The notes under the pieces: generated by a model
What the model was told of the DNA's origin: nothing
Databases searched by the model: none
Seen by the model: only the letters and a program-made list of their open reading frames with translations
Origin: a virus
Strand: one strand, 5' to 3'
DNA length: 44,711 bases
IMG/VR virus record: IMGVR_UViG_3300033571_024544
Coordinates: 1-44,711 of that record
In this document: piece by piece, positions 1-9,586 of the stretch
How the letters are laid out: each line of letters begins with the position of its first letter
Position numbering within the stretch: position 1 is the stretch's first letter
Made by a program: the position numbers and the translations under genes

Positions 1-122
1 ATAGATTCAATTATTCTATCTTCTCTATCACGATGCCACATAAACTCACCAGAGTCAGTATCTTGTTTAAACTCTCTGATAAATACATTATCTGACATTA
101 CTTCTTCTTTAAATGGTAACAT
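1..122 (-). CDS. Cupin-like phage protein, N-terminal part only
   Basis: This gene runs off the left edge, so only about 40 residues are visible. It starts at an ATG that overlaps the stop codon of the upstream ART-like gene (TAATG), which indicates translational coupling. The visible part ends in a FMWHRDREDR-type stretch. From memory, a W-H-R-D-x-E-D-R signature occurs near the start of small RmlC-like cupin proteins common in phages, whose function is unknown. A second Met (MSDNV) lies eight residues in and could be the real start. No catalytic assignment is possible from this fragment. Confidence 0.5.
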   Translation of the reverse strand, partial: MLPFKEEVMSDNVFIREFKQDTDSGEFMWHRDREDRIIES

Positions 123-706
123 TATAAAATCTTATTAAATTTTTCAATCGAGGATTCATCAAATATTGCCACATTTTTAGAACCTCTTTCTGCAACCATA
201 AATCCATCATATCCTTTTGACTTTATTTGGTTGATAATTGGGTCACATTCTATTATTTGCCAAGAACCATTCTTTATTAGCCAAAGATAGTTATAAACAG
301 TTTGTGAAACATCTTCTAAATCAAATTCCTTTTCTGTATCATAATCAAATCCTTTAAATCCTTTACCTCTATTTGCTATAAATTTTTTACCATTTGTAGG
401 ATCTTCATATTTATCATCTATCATTTTTTGTAATATTGATTTAAGTTCTAACTCTTTCATTGTCTTTACTTGCATCGGATCACATATTTTTAGATTTGAC
501 TTTATTTTTATTTCCCAAACGGCTCCTTCTGGAAACTGTTCTCTTTCATCAAATCCTGCAAAGTTTTTTGCAAAGTCTAAATTACTTGTTAAAAATATAG
601 CACCTGCAAATCTTTTTCTCTTTGGTGGAAAATCTCCTTTTCTATTACCATGATATAGTTTTTCCTCTATAGATTCAAATATTTTATATTCTTTTAAGTA
701 TTTCAT
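122..706 (-). CDS. ADP-ribosyltransferase-like protein with N-terminal packaging-type peptide
   Basis: The protein has 194 residues. It opens with MKYLKEYKIFESIEE, one copy of the N-terminal signature shared by about ten proteins here. It then shows an ART-type beginning (LYHGN at about 17-21), a G-A-I-F-L-T-S stretch and FAKNFAG (about 35-50), resembling the 'YHGT...GiYfT...A..YA' pattern of ART folds. The C-terminal KGYDGFMV...NVAIFD segment is typical of ART domains in phage polyvalent proteins. These enzymes transfer ADP-ribose from NAD+ to a protein. T4 packages its ART (Alt) and injects it to modify host RNA polymerase, so a similar role is inferred. The target is unknown, and the catalytic Glu cannot be fixed by eye. 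The gene lies four bases downstream of the 365-residue gene and shares its promoter. Confidence 0.6.
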   Translation of the reverse strand: MKYLKEYKIFESIEEKLYHGNRKGDFPPKRKRFAGAIFLTSNLDFAKNFAGFDEREQFPEGAVWEIKIKSNLKICDPMQVKTMKELELKSILQKMIDDKYEDPTNGKKFIANRGKGFKGFDYDTEKEFDLEDVSQTVYNYLWLIKNGSWQIIECDPIINQIKSKGYDGFMVAERGSKNVAIFDESSIEKFNKIL

Positions 707-710
707 ATTT

Positions 711-1808
711 TTATGTTATTTTTAATGCATCAAGCTTTGGTTTTACTATCATATAGATACCCACAGATATTACCAATGTGTCTAATACATTTAGTATTGA
801 ACCAACATATGGTATTTTCATGACTGCTGCTTTTATACCTTTTGTAATATCTTCTCCATTAAATCCTACCATTTTCCAAACCTCATCCATCGATTTATCT
901 TGTATTGAGTTAGTTAGTTCATCAAAACCACTTGCCTTTGAGACAAAATCTTTAAATTTCTTTATACTGCCTAAAACTTTATAGAAAATGTATAACTCTA
1001 ATATTTGAAATAAAAAAAAGAAGGATTTTCCAAATCTACTCACAGATTCTGATTTACCTGTTGTCAACCAACCAAAAAATTTATCCATTAGTTGTGATAG
1101 CTTACTTATTCCTTGTTTCATTAAATCCTCAATTTTTGGAATCCAATTAAATGGTGGATAAGTCATTATTTTTTCACCTAGTCTTTGTAAAAATGATTTT
1201 TTCTCTTCCTCTCCATTATCCTCTAATAAAAAATTATCATCTAAATAAATAAGTCCTTCATTAGCTCCTAAGTTTAATACACCTGAAAATGTTTCTGATA
1301 ATCTAGTCACTAAATCTGTTATAATTTGACCTGATGCTATATATTTTAGTAACTCTGATATACTCGTTATATAAGATTTTAGTTTAATTAGTTTTTTATT
1401 TTCTATAAATTCGATTAGTGGTTCTATAAACCCGCTATCTTTTAACGCATGTTCTTTTATTTTCTGTTCCATTGATAAAAATTGTGTCTTAACATAATTA
1501 CCAATTTGTCCTGCTAGTGATTTTGCAAAATCTAATACGTCTTTTGCTTTTTTTGCTAAATCAACTAATAGTTCACCTGCCTTAGATTTTACTGCTAAAA
1601 CACCTCTCTTACCTTTATCTACTAAATCAGAAAACCAAGATTCATTTATCATACCATAGTTAGAATCTATTAGTATCTTCTCATTTATAGTTAAATGACT
1701 TTCATATAATGAATTGAATATCATAGAAAAGTTAGATATATCATTACTATCAATACCCTCTAATATATTTATTTCTGAAAAATTCTCGTATGTCTTTAAG
1801 TATCTCAT
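711..1808 (-). CDS. Predicted internal virion protein with C-terminal hydrophobic segments
   Basis: I do not recognise a family for this 365-residue protein. It starts with MRYLKTYENFSE, the shared N-terminal signature, followed by I-L-E, which matches the [IL]-x-E form cut by the T4 prohead protease. The middle is rich in amphipathic helices with many Lys and Leu. The C-terminal third has two strongly hydrophobic stretches (about 265-283 and 335-355) that could enter a membrane. An ATATATA element sits exactly 4 nt before the ATG. The gene is first in a minus-strand unit with the ART-like and cupin-like genes. A packaged, possibly membrane-active virion protein is an inference from the N-terminus and hydrophobicity only. 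Confidence 0.6.
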   Translation of the reverse strand: MRYLKTYENFSEINILEGIDSNDISNFSMIFNSLYESHLTINEKILIDSNYGMINESWFSDLVDKGKRGVLAVKSKAGELLVDLAKKAKDVLDFAKSLAGQIGNYVKTQFLSMEQKIKEHALKDSGFIEPLIEFIENKKLIKLKSYITSISELLKYIASGQIITDLVTRLSETFSGVLNLGANEGLIYLDDNFLLEDNGEEEKKSFLQRLGEKIMTYPPFNWIPKIEDLMKQGISKLSQLMDKFFGWLTTGKSESVSRFGKSFFFLFQILELYIFYKVLGSIKKFKDFVSKASGFDELTNSIQDKSMDEVWKMVGFNGEDITKGIKAAVMKIPYVGSILNVLDTLVISVGIYMIVKPKLDALKIT

Positions 1809-1811
1809 ATT

Positions 1812-1824
1812 CTATATATAAAAA
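1812..1824 (-). promoter_or_regulatory. Late-type promoter candidate, 4-nt spacing to ATG
   Basis: TTTTTATATATAG is followed by AAT and the ATG at 1808, so there are exactly 4 nt between ATATATA and ATG. It drives the unit of the 365-residue, ART-like and cupin-like genes. Confidence 0.55.
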
Positions 1825-1849
1825 TATTCAGGATAATTTTTATGACTTT

Positions 1850-2812
1850 TTACCAATAACCAGGATATGTCTTACCTCCAAATAGATGTCCAAATTTGTT
1901 AATTCTGCACGCCCAGTAGCCTGCTTTAGTTTTATCTTTCTTAGTATCACACTTATGTCTGGCTGCAAATGATTTTCTTGCTTTAGGGTCACTTACTTTA
2001 GCAGTCAAACCACCATGAACATCACCAAATGAAATCTTTTTAACATTACCAGTTTTAGGATTTTTAACATAAACATGATATTTTTTTGTACCACCACGTC
2101 TAGGTTTATTCAACTCTACTTCTTTACCTTTGTATTCTGCTTCATTTACTTCTTCAATAGTTTCCATTGGTAAATCTAATGGAACTATTACTCCTTCATA
2201 TTCTGCAAATCGACCTATATCAGTTGATTCAAATAATTCAGTATCTAATTCAGATAATTCAATTTGATTTGCATCAAATAATTGTCTTGCTTCTTTAATT
2301 AGGTTAAAGTATTGATTAGATCCAGGTCTAAATACATTTTCTACAATAGGTTTATTATTATCAATATGATATTGTAGATTTTCTGATATTCTACCAGAAA
2401 ATGATTCAAATAGTTTTAAGTATTTCATAGTTTTTCTTTCTTGTATTTTTTTGTCTGCTTCTCTAATTGTAAACCAAGTTGGTACTTTATCCAAAATTTC
2501 TGATTTATCATAACCATACTTTTTATAATCTTCTGGACTTGTAATCTTATAATCATCATTAGGATTTTTAGTAAATTGTTTGATTGTAAAATCAATAATC
2601 TTACCATTGATAATAGGTGCTGTATGTGATTCTTCATCAGAATCAAAATATACTACCTTAACAGGTAATTTATTTTCTTTAGCCCAGTCACAAAAAACAT
2701 TTGTAAACCAAGAACAATTGGCTTTTTCTTTATTAAATGGTTTACCTAATCTTAAATCATACTTTTTAGAATAATCACTAATAAAATCATCTACATGTTT
2801 TTTAATGTTCAT
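1850..2812 (-). CDS. Composite protein: Cys-His-Asp peptidase-like domain, internal packaging-type peptide, basic C-terminal domain
   Basis: The 320-residue reading frame has three parts. Residues 30-75 hold ANCSWF (Cys33), a His near 63 and IIDFT (Asp74), in the order of a papain/transglutaminase-like triad. Residue 129 is a Met opening MKYLKLFESFSG, the signature that stands at the very N-terminus of other proteins here. The C-terminal 75 residues are basic and Cys/His/Trp-bearing (FGD...ARHKCD...GYWACR), a pattern I recall from virion-associated proteins of many large phages. The gene may be a fusion of two genes, or may also be translated from the internal ATG at 2428, giving a 192-residue product. 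A TTAATATATA element lies about 30 nt upstream. Confidence 0.6.
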   Translation of the reverse strand: MNIKKHVDDFISDYSKKYDLRLGKPFNKEKANCSWFTNVFCDWAKENKLPVKVVYFDSDEESHTAPIINGKIIDFTIKQFTKNPNDDYKITSPEDYKKYGYDKSEILDKVPTWFTIREADKKIQERKTMKYLKLFESFSGRISENLQYHIDNNKPIVENVFRPGSNQYFNLIKEARQLFDANQIELSELDTELFESTDIGRFAEYEGVIVPLDLPMETIEEVNEAEYKGKEVELNKPRRGGTKKYHVYVKNPKTGNVKKISFGDVHGGLTAKVSDPKARKSFAARHKCDTKKDKTKAGYWACRINKFGHLFGGKTYPGYW

Positions 2813-2842
2813 ATTATTATAAATGTTTCAATTAATTTTAAT

Positions 2843-2852
2843 TATATATTAA
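2843..2852 (-). promoter_or_regulatory. Late-type promoter candidate for the composite peptidase-like gene
   Basis: TTAATATATA on the minus strand, about 30 nt before the ATG at 2812. It is divergent with the element at 2871. Confidence 0.4.
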
Positions 2853-2870
2853 TTATCAAGAACCTAAAAA

Positions 2871-2881
2871 TTAATATATAC
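2871..2881 (+). promoter_or_regulatory. Late-type promoter candidate for the giant tail gene
   Basis: TTAATATATAC ends 20 nt before the ATG at 2902. This is the longer-leader class seen at several structural genes. Confidence 0.55.
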
Positions 2882-2901
2882 TGAAAACATAATTAAACTT
2901 A

Positions 2902-5900
2902 ATGTCAAGTCATAAAAATCTACATTTCTTCAACAAGTCTGGTGATAGTCTAAACTTAAACTATAATGAAAATACACAATTATTTGAAGGTTCTCTTTTA
3001 TTTGATGAGAACTCAACAGATACATTCAAAACATATGCTCTTTATACTTTAGAGAAAGTACCAACATTTGAATTTGAATCTATAGGTGATATGGGTACAA
3101 ATAAGTTCCAATTATTCAATGAATTTGGAATTCATTTCTATGGGTCAAAGACAAATGTTCCTGAACAAATAACTAATATAGAACCAGTTAACAATGATCC
3201 TACATTCTATTCTAAATGGATATATGGTGAAAATTTTGAAATTAAGTTTCCTGTAGGTACATTAGTTGTATTCAATAATACATTCTTAGAATTTAGTAAT
3301 CCTGACAAATCATTTGTTGTTGTAGGTTCTAAAAAAAATGCTATTATGATTATATCAACTGTTGATAATTCAACTTTTGAAACCACATATTATAATCAAT
3401 ATTCAACCCCATCAAATTATACTGGTAAATTTATATCAAGTGTTGATGCAATAGGTGTTTATAATTATATTGATACTGAATATGTTAATAATATATCTGA
3501 TTGGTCTGAGCCAAATTTCTATGATAAACTATATGTGGGTAAAAAACTTAATGTTGTAAATACTAACTTAAATGATGGTGCATATACTATTGAGAATCCA
3601 GAGATAACTGATATAATTAGTTTTGAGTATTCTGTTAACAGATTTAGCTTACCTTCAAATACTGATTTAATAATTGAAGTTAAATTAGGAACAGATTTAC
3701 CAAAATTATATGATGGTGGTTTGACAATAACATCAGATAGTAAAATACTTATAAATGACTATTTTAATTTTCCAAGATTATTAAAATCTGGACAAGTATT
3801 TAAGATTGTAGGATCAGCTGAAAATCAGAATTTTTTAACTATTAAGGATAGAATAGATTTTGAAACAAATAACAATATTACATATTATAACTTATTAGAT
3901 CAAGTAACTTATAAAGGTCAATTATATGAGTGTATATTGGCTTATACACATAGTCATGCATCACAAGATACATCATATTTGAATCCTGCTACTGATATAA
4001 TTCACTGGTCAAACCCAACACATCTTAAAGTAAATGAACCTACAACAGATGAATCTTTACTTTATGCACAACTATACTTAACTACAGATAGATATTATTA
4101 CACTCAAGTAGGTACATCATCTTCTGCAATTACTATGGCTTCTATTGCAGAGAAATATAAGACAGATTTTAAATTATTTAATATAGATTTATACTATGAG
4201 AATAGTTATCTTAAAGCTGATTTAATTTATCCAAGTAGATATGCAAGTGTTAACTTTTATCACACACAAATAGGTGAGACATACTCTATAGGAAGTGAAT
4301 TAAAGACATTTGAGAGAATTATAGGAACAAAAGAAGTATTACAACAAGAATTAAATTATGACTTCTCTGAGAGATATAAATACAACATTGTATTTACTGA
4401 TTTAGATGAATATGGATTAAAGTTAGTAATAAATAAACAAGTTTATGAAGAAGAAATAGCTTTTATTTATAGTGGTTCAACTATAGATATGTCAAGAACT
4501 ATTGATAGAACACTAAGAAACTGGTTATCAAGAAATTATTTAGAATTATATAAATTGGGTATTAATGTAGAATTACAATATACACAAACACCTAATAATA
4601 ATAATATAATGTTTTTCAATTCAATATTGATTATTACAGAATATCCAAATGTTCCAATTACAATAAATGAAATTAAAGTTGGTACTACTGCAAATTGTTA
4701 TATAGAGGATTCAAGAGTTTTATTCAATGATTTAGGTCCATCATTAAATGTAAATATTAATAATAGAGATTATATTGTTCAAACATCAAACTTATATCTA
4801 TTGGATATAAATGCTAATTTATTACCACTTAATAGTGAAATTATTGGTGCAACTTCTGGTATATTTGGTGTTACTTTTGATACAGGTGATACTGCAAATA
4901 TATCTGTTGGTGTTGATGGAAAGGTATCATCAATTGTACTTTCATCAGTTGGTAATGTTGGTTATTCAATAGGTGCAACATTTAGTTTAGAATTTGGTGA
5001 TATAAATGGTACATCATCTATTGTATTTGAAGTTGATGTTAATGATTTAAAAAGAAAGGCTGATATTACAACAACTTTAAAAAACTGGAATGATTTATAT
5101 TCTACTAATTTGTTAGAGTATGGTATTGTTACAGAAGTTAAGAATAATTTACTATTGTTTAATGTTAAACAAACTGAGAATAGATTAGATTATACTGTAT
5201 CAACTGGTAAGATTAATTTACCTGGTATAGATGATTATAAAATCACTAAGAAGATGAAAGGAAATGATGGTGTTTTAATAGCTTCTAATGAGGTCATCTT
5301 AACTGCCACTTCATCTGCTTCATTTGAACAAGCTGGATTTGCAACTGGTATGGTATTTTCAATTAATAATACTTATTATCCTTATGTTAATCAAGAGTAT
5401 AGTGTTGATTTTTTGGATCCTAAAGTATTAAATTTAAGTTATCAAGGTCCTTTCTGGGATGTTAATAATTTTATATGTAATAAGTCACCATTTGTAACTA
5501 TTGCATTTAGTTTAGGATTTGGACAAACTGGTTGTGGATTTGATACATTAAATGGTACATCTGGTGAATTTGATATACAATCATTTAGTGCATCAGAATT
5601 TAATATAAATTTTGCACCTAATACTTATAGTTCATTCTCATATACAGGAGTTTCTGGAATGGTTGATATTAAATATATTGAATTATCAAATTGTATCTAT
5701 GTATATGGTGATAGTAGTGTTGGTGTTATTGATTCATATTATGGGCTACCAATAACAACAATAGAATTGAGTGGTAATACACAAAGTATTAAGATGGAAT
5801 ATAATATAGTAAATAATTATGTTTATTGTTTATCTAAAAACCTACTTAGTATATTTGATCCAGTTACAAATTTTGTAATATCAAGTATTACTTTAGCTAA

Positions 5901-8868
5901 TGATGCATTTGATTTAGTTATCAATAATAGTAATGGTGATGTCTATATTAGTTATAATAATTCATCTAGTATTCATATATTTAGTTATGATAATTTAACA
6001 TCATTAATAACAGATTCAGTGAATATATCATCACCAAGTGGTAAAATGGTTTTTCATCAATATGAAGAAGATATTTATATAACATCAACAACTAATATAG
6101 TTCATAGAGTCAATGGTGATACAAGAGATATAATAGGAACTTTTACAATACCTGGTTTATTGCCTAATATATTTTATGAACCAGTAAATAAGAGTATTTA
6201 TGTATATGGTAGTGATGTTTATATTATTGATAATGGTTCATTGAGTATAAGTGAATTACCATCATCTTCAAATCCTGATTTGATATTTAATAATTTAACA
6301 GGTGAATTAAACATTTCAGATTCAAGTAATAATTTTACAAGAATAAGTGTTACTGGTAGTATGATTGATTATACTGATGTTACACATTATGGTTATATTG
6401 GATTAAATCCTTATGATGGTTCAATTTATTTATCTGCAACAGACAATAATATAGTTATTATTGATCCACTTACAAATTCATATGTTTTTAATGTACAAAC
6501 TGCAATAACAACAAAACTTACTTATAATCCAGATAGAAAGTCAATGTGGTTTATACAACCATCTACAAATAAAGTAGTTGAAATTACAGTTCAATTAAAT
6601 AATAATGCAGTAGTAACACAAGTTGAGTCAATATCAATAGAAGAAAACACAATGTATGGTAGTTTACACCCTAATTATGTACCAAGACCTGATATTTGGT
6701 TAAAAACAAGAGATTATTTTAGAAGACCAAGAGAAAACTTTAATACTGATAATCAAGTTAAATATTACTGGAAATGGTTAGCAGATAATGTACCTGAATT
6801 TTTCTTATATGATTATTCAGGAGAACAATTACAATTAACTGAGAACATATATAAAGGTTCTCCATCATATTCATATACTGGTGTTACACCTTTATCTCCT
6901 GCAGTTTTGAATAGGAATCCTAATAATGATGTAACTAAAGTTTCATATCCTGAATATCAAAAAACAATATTTGATAAAATTGAATATACATTAAGTTATA
7001 TTGATGATGAAAATGATATTTCTACTAATGTTGAACCTCTACAATTATTTGTAGGTTTTCAATCTCAAAGTGAAGGAGCATTACGTTCTATTTTACAACT
7101 CTATAAACATGAAGATATTTCATTTACTATACCTTCAAGTCAGTCACAATATATTTCAATGGAAACATTGGATATAAATGGACCTGATAAAAGAGGACAG
7201 ATAAAATTGAATGTTAATTCTGATGAAATATTTACTGGAAGAGGTTTAAAACCAGGACAACATATTGTTATTTATGTTAAAGATTCAAGTAATAAAAAAG
7301 ACCAATATATTTCTCATAATAATGCATCAATGTTTATAATAAGAGAAGTTTATACAAGAACAATAATAGTTGATTTCTTTAATGTTACAAATGATATAAT
7401 AGAAACAGAAAGTACTATTATAAATAATCATCCAAAGTCAGGTAATATAACATATCTTAACTTTGGTATAAAGGTAAAAGACAAAGAAATAGGTAGATTC
7501 TACACTTATGGTCAAACAGAAGAAGAAGATATTAGATTTAAGATAGAATTAGGTAATGTTGGTAAATTGATTGATACTAATGATGTATTTATATTTAAAC
7601 AATATGATATATTAGAAGGTGGAATTGACTGGACATTCCTAAATAAGAAGAGAAAAGAGATGATGATGATGAAACATCTTATTTATCCATATATTGGTTC
7701 TTATAAGTCAATTATAAATGCAATTAACTTCTTTGGTTATAATGATCTACAATTAAATGAGTATTATAAGAATGTTGATACTACATCTCCAGAGTTCACC
7801 AAATTATTTAAGGTTGAAATTCCAGATATTTTTGACAATAGTGTTGAGGGTTGGACAGAAAATGACTTTATTAAACATACAATGCCAAATGATAAGTTTG
7901 AAGGAACTAATTTATTTAATTTAACATATTTTATTACTGATAAAGATGGTACAAATGTATTGACATATTCATTAGATGAGGTTATTATAAAATTACAAGG
8001 ATTGAAATATTGGTTAAAGAAAAATATTATACCTTTAACACATAAGATACTTGATATTACTGGTAGAGTTTATTTAAACTCAGGTAATCAAATACAACAT
8101 AAAGTAAATGATGTTAGAATAATTACAATTAATGAAAATATGACTCCTATTTCATTTAAAATGAATGAAGTATATCTTATGCCTGTTAATAGTGGATCAA
8201 CTGTCTATAATTGTGTATTAGACTTCTATTCTATTATTCCGGGTGTTGGTGCTGATAAAGATCCTTTAGGATTAGTTACACCACCATTACCATATAATGG
8301 AGTTAGTATAGTTCCGCCTGATTACTTTAGTATTAGAATAAGAACTTATAAGACATATAAAGAGTGGGCACCATTTAAGAATTATATGATTGGAGATAGA
8401 ATTATATATTTTGGTATTTTATATGAATCTGTAATAGATAATAACAAAGTAAATAGTCCAAGAAAATATGAATTAGTTGAACCTTGGAAATCTGGTGATA
8501 TTTATGAATTAACAAGTCTTGTTGAATATAATAGTGATATTTATGTTTATGGTGCTACTGGTTCAACACAATCTACAATAAATCCTTATTTAGATTCAAA
8601 TTGGAGAAATATAACAGAATGGAAACCTATAAGTTGGGATCCAGTTCAAACAATTTCTGAGTATAGAAATGGAGATAATTTACTACCTTTTAATTTCACA
8701 GTAGATTCTAATTTGGATCCATTTTTGGTTATTGAAGTAACATCTGATAATGGTTATGGTTCTGTTTATAGAGATAAGAAAAACTATGAAGTTAGAGGAT
8801 TAAAAGATTTAATTTCAGTACAACAACAAGAATCAATTGGTCCATTTGTTCCAATAGTATTAAGATAA
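2902..8868 (+). CDS. Giant tail/baseplate structural protein (1988 residues)
   Basis: This is the largest gene of the window. Residues about 328-380 and two adjoining units at about 1817-1915 look like small chitin/cellulose-binding modules (pattern Y-x-x-x-D-x-V-x-Y-x-G-x-x-Y followed by a W-S-N or W-R-N). Residues about 915-1245 contain repeated strands of the form IYVYGD...VIDP, as in an NHL/YVTN-type beta-propeller. Residues about 1585-1620 (KRKEMMMMKHLIYPYIGS...INFFGY) resemble the conserved helix of tail protein I-type baseplate proteins. Together these suggest a baseplate or fibre component that binds surface glycans; this role is inferred. No packaging-type peptide is present. TTAATATATAC ends 20 nt before the ATG, and a bidirectional terminator follows. 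Confidence 0.7.
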   Translation: MSSHKNLHFFNKSGDSLNLNYNENTQLFEGSLLFDENSTDTFKTYALYTLEKVPTFEFESIGDMGTNKFQLFNEFGIHFYGSKTNVPEQITNIEPVNNDPTFYSKWIYGENFEIKFPVGTLVVFNNTFLEFSNPDKSFVVVGSKKNAIMIISTVDNSTFETTYYNQYSTPSNYTGKFISSVDAIGVYNYIDTEYVNNISDWSEPNFYDKLYVGKKLNVVNTNLNDGAYTIENPEITDIISFEYSVNRFSLPSNTDLIIEVKLGTDLPKLYDGGLTITSDSKILINDYFNFPRLLKSGQVFKIVGSAENQNFLTIKDRIDFETNNNITYYNLLDQVTYKGQLYECILAYTHSHASQDTSYLNPATDIIHWSNPTHLKVNEPTTDESLLYAQLYLTTDRYYYTQVGTSSSAITMASIAEKYKTDFKLFNIDLYYENSYLKADLIYPSRYASVNFYHTQIGETYSIGSELKTFERIIGTKEVLQQELNYDFSERYKYNIVFTDLDEYGLKLVINKQVYEEEIAFIYSGSTIDMSRTIDRTLRNWLSRNYLELYKLGINVELQYTQTPNNNNIMFFNSILIITEYPNVPITINEIKVGTTANCYIEDSRVLFNDLGPSLNVNINNRDYIVQTSNLYLLDINANLLPLNSEIIGATSGIFGVTFDTGDTANISVGVDGKVSSIVLSSVGNVGYSIGATFSLEFGDINGTSSIVFEVDVNDLKRKADITTTLKNWNDLYSTNLLEYGIVTEVKNNLLLFNVKQTENRLDYTVSTGKINLPGIDDYKITKKMKGNDGVLIASNEVILTATSSASFEQAGFATGMVFSINNTYYPYVNQEYSVDFLDPKVLNLSYQGPFWDVNNFICNKSPFVTIAFSLGFGQTGCGFDTLNGTSGEFDIQSFSASEFNINFAPNTYSSFSYTGVSGMVDIKYIELSNCIYVYGDSSVGVIDSYYGLPITTIELSGNTQSIKMEYNIVNNYVYCLSKNLLSIFDPVTNFVISSITLANDAFDLVINNSNGDVYISYNNSSSIHIFSYDNLTSLITDSVNISSPSGKMVFHQYEEDIYITSTTNIVHRVNGDTRDIIGTFTIPGLLPNIFYEPVNKSIYVYGSDVYIIDNGSLSISELPSSSNPDLIFNNLTGELNISDSSNNFTRISVTGSMIDYTDVTHYGYIGLNPYDGSIYLSATDNNIVIIDPLTNSYVFNVQTAITTKLTYNPDRKSMWFIQPSTNKVVEITVQLNNNAVVTQVESISIEENTMYGSLHPNYVPRPDIWLKTRDYFRRPRENFNTDNQVKYYWKWLADNVPEFFLYDYSGEQLQLTENIYKGSPSYSYTGVTPLSPAVLNRNPNNDVTKVSYPEYQKTIFDKIEYTLSYIDDENDISTNVEPLQLFVGFQSQSEGALRSILQLYKHEDISFTIPSSQSQYISMETLDINGPDKRGQIKLNVNSDEIFTGRGLKPGQHIVIYVKDSSNKKDQYISHNNASMFIIREVYTRTIIVDFFNVTNDIIETESTIINNHPKSGNITYLNFGIKVKDKEIGRFYTYGQTEEEDIRFKIELGNVGKLIDTNDVFIFKQYDILEGGIDWTFLNKKRKEMMMMKHLIYPYIGSYKSIINAINFFGYNDLQLNEYYKNVDTTSPEFTKLFKVEIPDIFDNSVEGWTENDFIKHTMPNDKFEGTNLFNLTYFITDKDGTNVLTYSLDEVIIKLQGLKYWLKKNIIPLTHKILDITGRVYLNSGNQIQHKVNDVRIITINENMTPISFKMNEVYLMPVNSGSTVYNCVLDFYSIIPGVGADKDPLGLVTPPLPYNGVSIVPPDYFSIRIRTYKTYKEWAPFKNYMIGDRIIYFGILYESVIDNNKVNSPRKYELVEPWKSGDIYELTSLVEYNSDIYVYGATGSTQSTINPYLDSNWRNITEWKPISWDPVQTISEYRNGDNLLPFNFTVDSNLDPFLVIEVTSDNGYGSVYRDKKNYEVRGLKDLISVQQQESIGPFVPIVLR

Positions 8869-8901
8869 AAAAAATCCCTTAGATTTCTCTAAGGGATTTT
8901 T
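8869..8901. terminator. Bidirectional terminator
   Basis: The 10-bp stem ATCCCTTAGA / TCTAAGGGAT (8874-8883 with 8888-8897) has a TTTC loop, A-run before and T-run after. It can end transcripts from both the giant tail gene (plus) and the small gene at 8903 (minus). Confidence 0.9.
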
Positions 8902-8902
8902 G

Positions 8903-9568
8903 TTATTTTACTTCTTCTTCAAATTGAAGTTCAGTTTGTGCAGGGTTTTTAACTTCACGAGTTACACCTTCTTCAAAGGCTGCAACCCAGTCTTGAACAT
9001 CACCTGAAAGGTTTTTACCAAGAGTTTCATAGTAATTAAATACTTTACTAATATCACCAATTTTTCTAAGAATTTGAGAGAATGTTTGTGCATCTTTTGT
9101 TAATCCTTTAATTTTATGAGTAGATATTAAGTGATAGATATAAGTAACTTCTGTTGCATTAACTTCAAAAGTTTTTAACTCATAATCATTTGTAAATTTA
9201 GTGCCTTTCATACCTTCAAATAACTCTGTAAGTTCTAATCCAAGGAATACAGTATTTACATCATATTCAACTTTAGTTAAAATTAAATCAGTTATAAATT
9301 TCCATTGAGATCTATTTAGATTAAAGTTATATTTTGTTTCTTGTAAAAGGTCTTTATATGAATTCCATATTTCTTGTGCTTGTACATAAAGTTTATCTTT
9401 TTCTTCATCTGATTTACCTTTACCATCATTGTTATTAATGAAGTTAGTTATTTCTTGAGATTTAATATCTAATTCTTTTTCTGCTTCTTCTGTAATAAGA
9501 ATATAATCTATTAGATTCTCAGTAAAGTTTATCTGAGGCTTAATTACATTAGTTTCTATTTTTGACAT
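8903..9568 (-). CDS. Unknown protein next to tape measure gene
   Basis: I do not recognise this 221-residue acidic, helix-rich protein. It has no membrane segment or signal peptide, and an acidic C-terminus (ELQFEEEVK). It is the last gene of a minus-strand run that begins with the tape measure gene, and it converges on the giant tail gene across a shared terminator. In many phages, genes beside the tape measure encode tail-assembly chaperones or minor tail proteins. That would fit here but is only positional inference. Confidence 0.7.
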   Translation of the reverse strand: MSKIETNVIKPQINFTENLIDYILITEEAEKELDIKSQEITNFINNNDGKGKSDEEKDKLYVQAQEIWNSYKDLLQETKYNFNLNRSQWKFITDLILTKVEYDVNTVFLGLELTELFEGMKGTKFTNDYELKTFEVNATEVTYIYHLISTHKIKGLTKDAQTFSQILRKIGDISKVFNYYETLGKNLSGDVQDWVAAFEEGVTREVKNPAQTELQFEEEVK

Positions 9569-9586
9569 TTTGTTTTATTATTTTTT

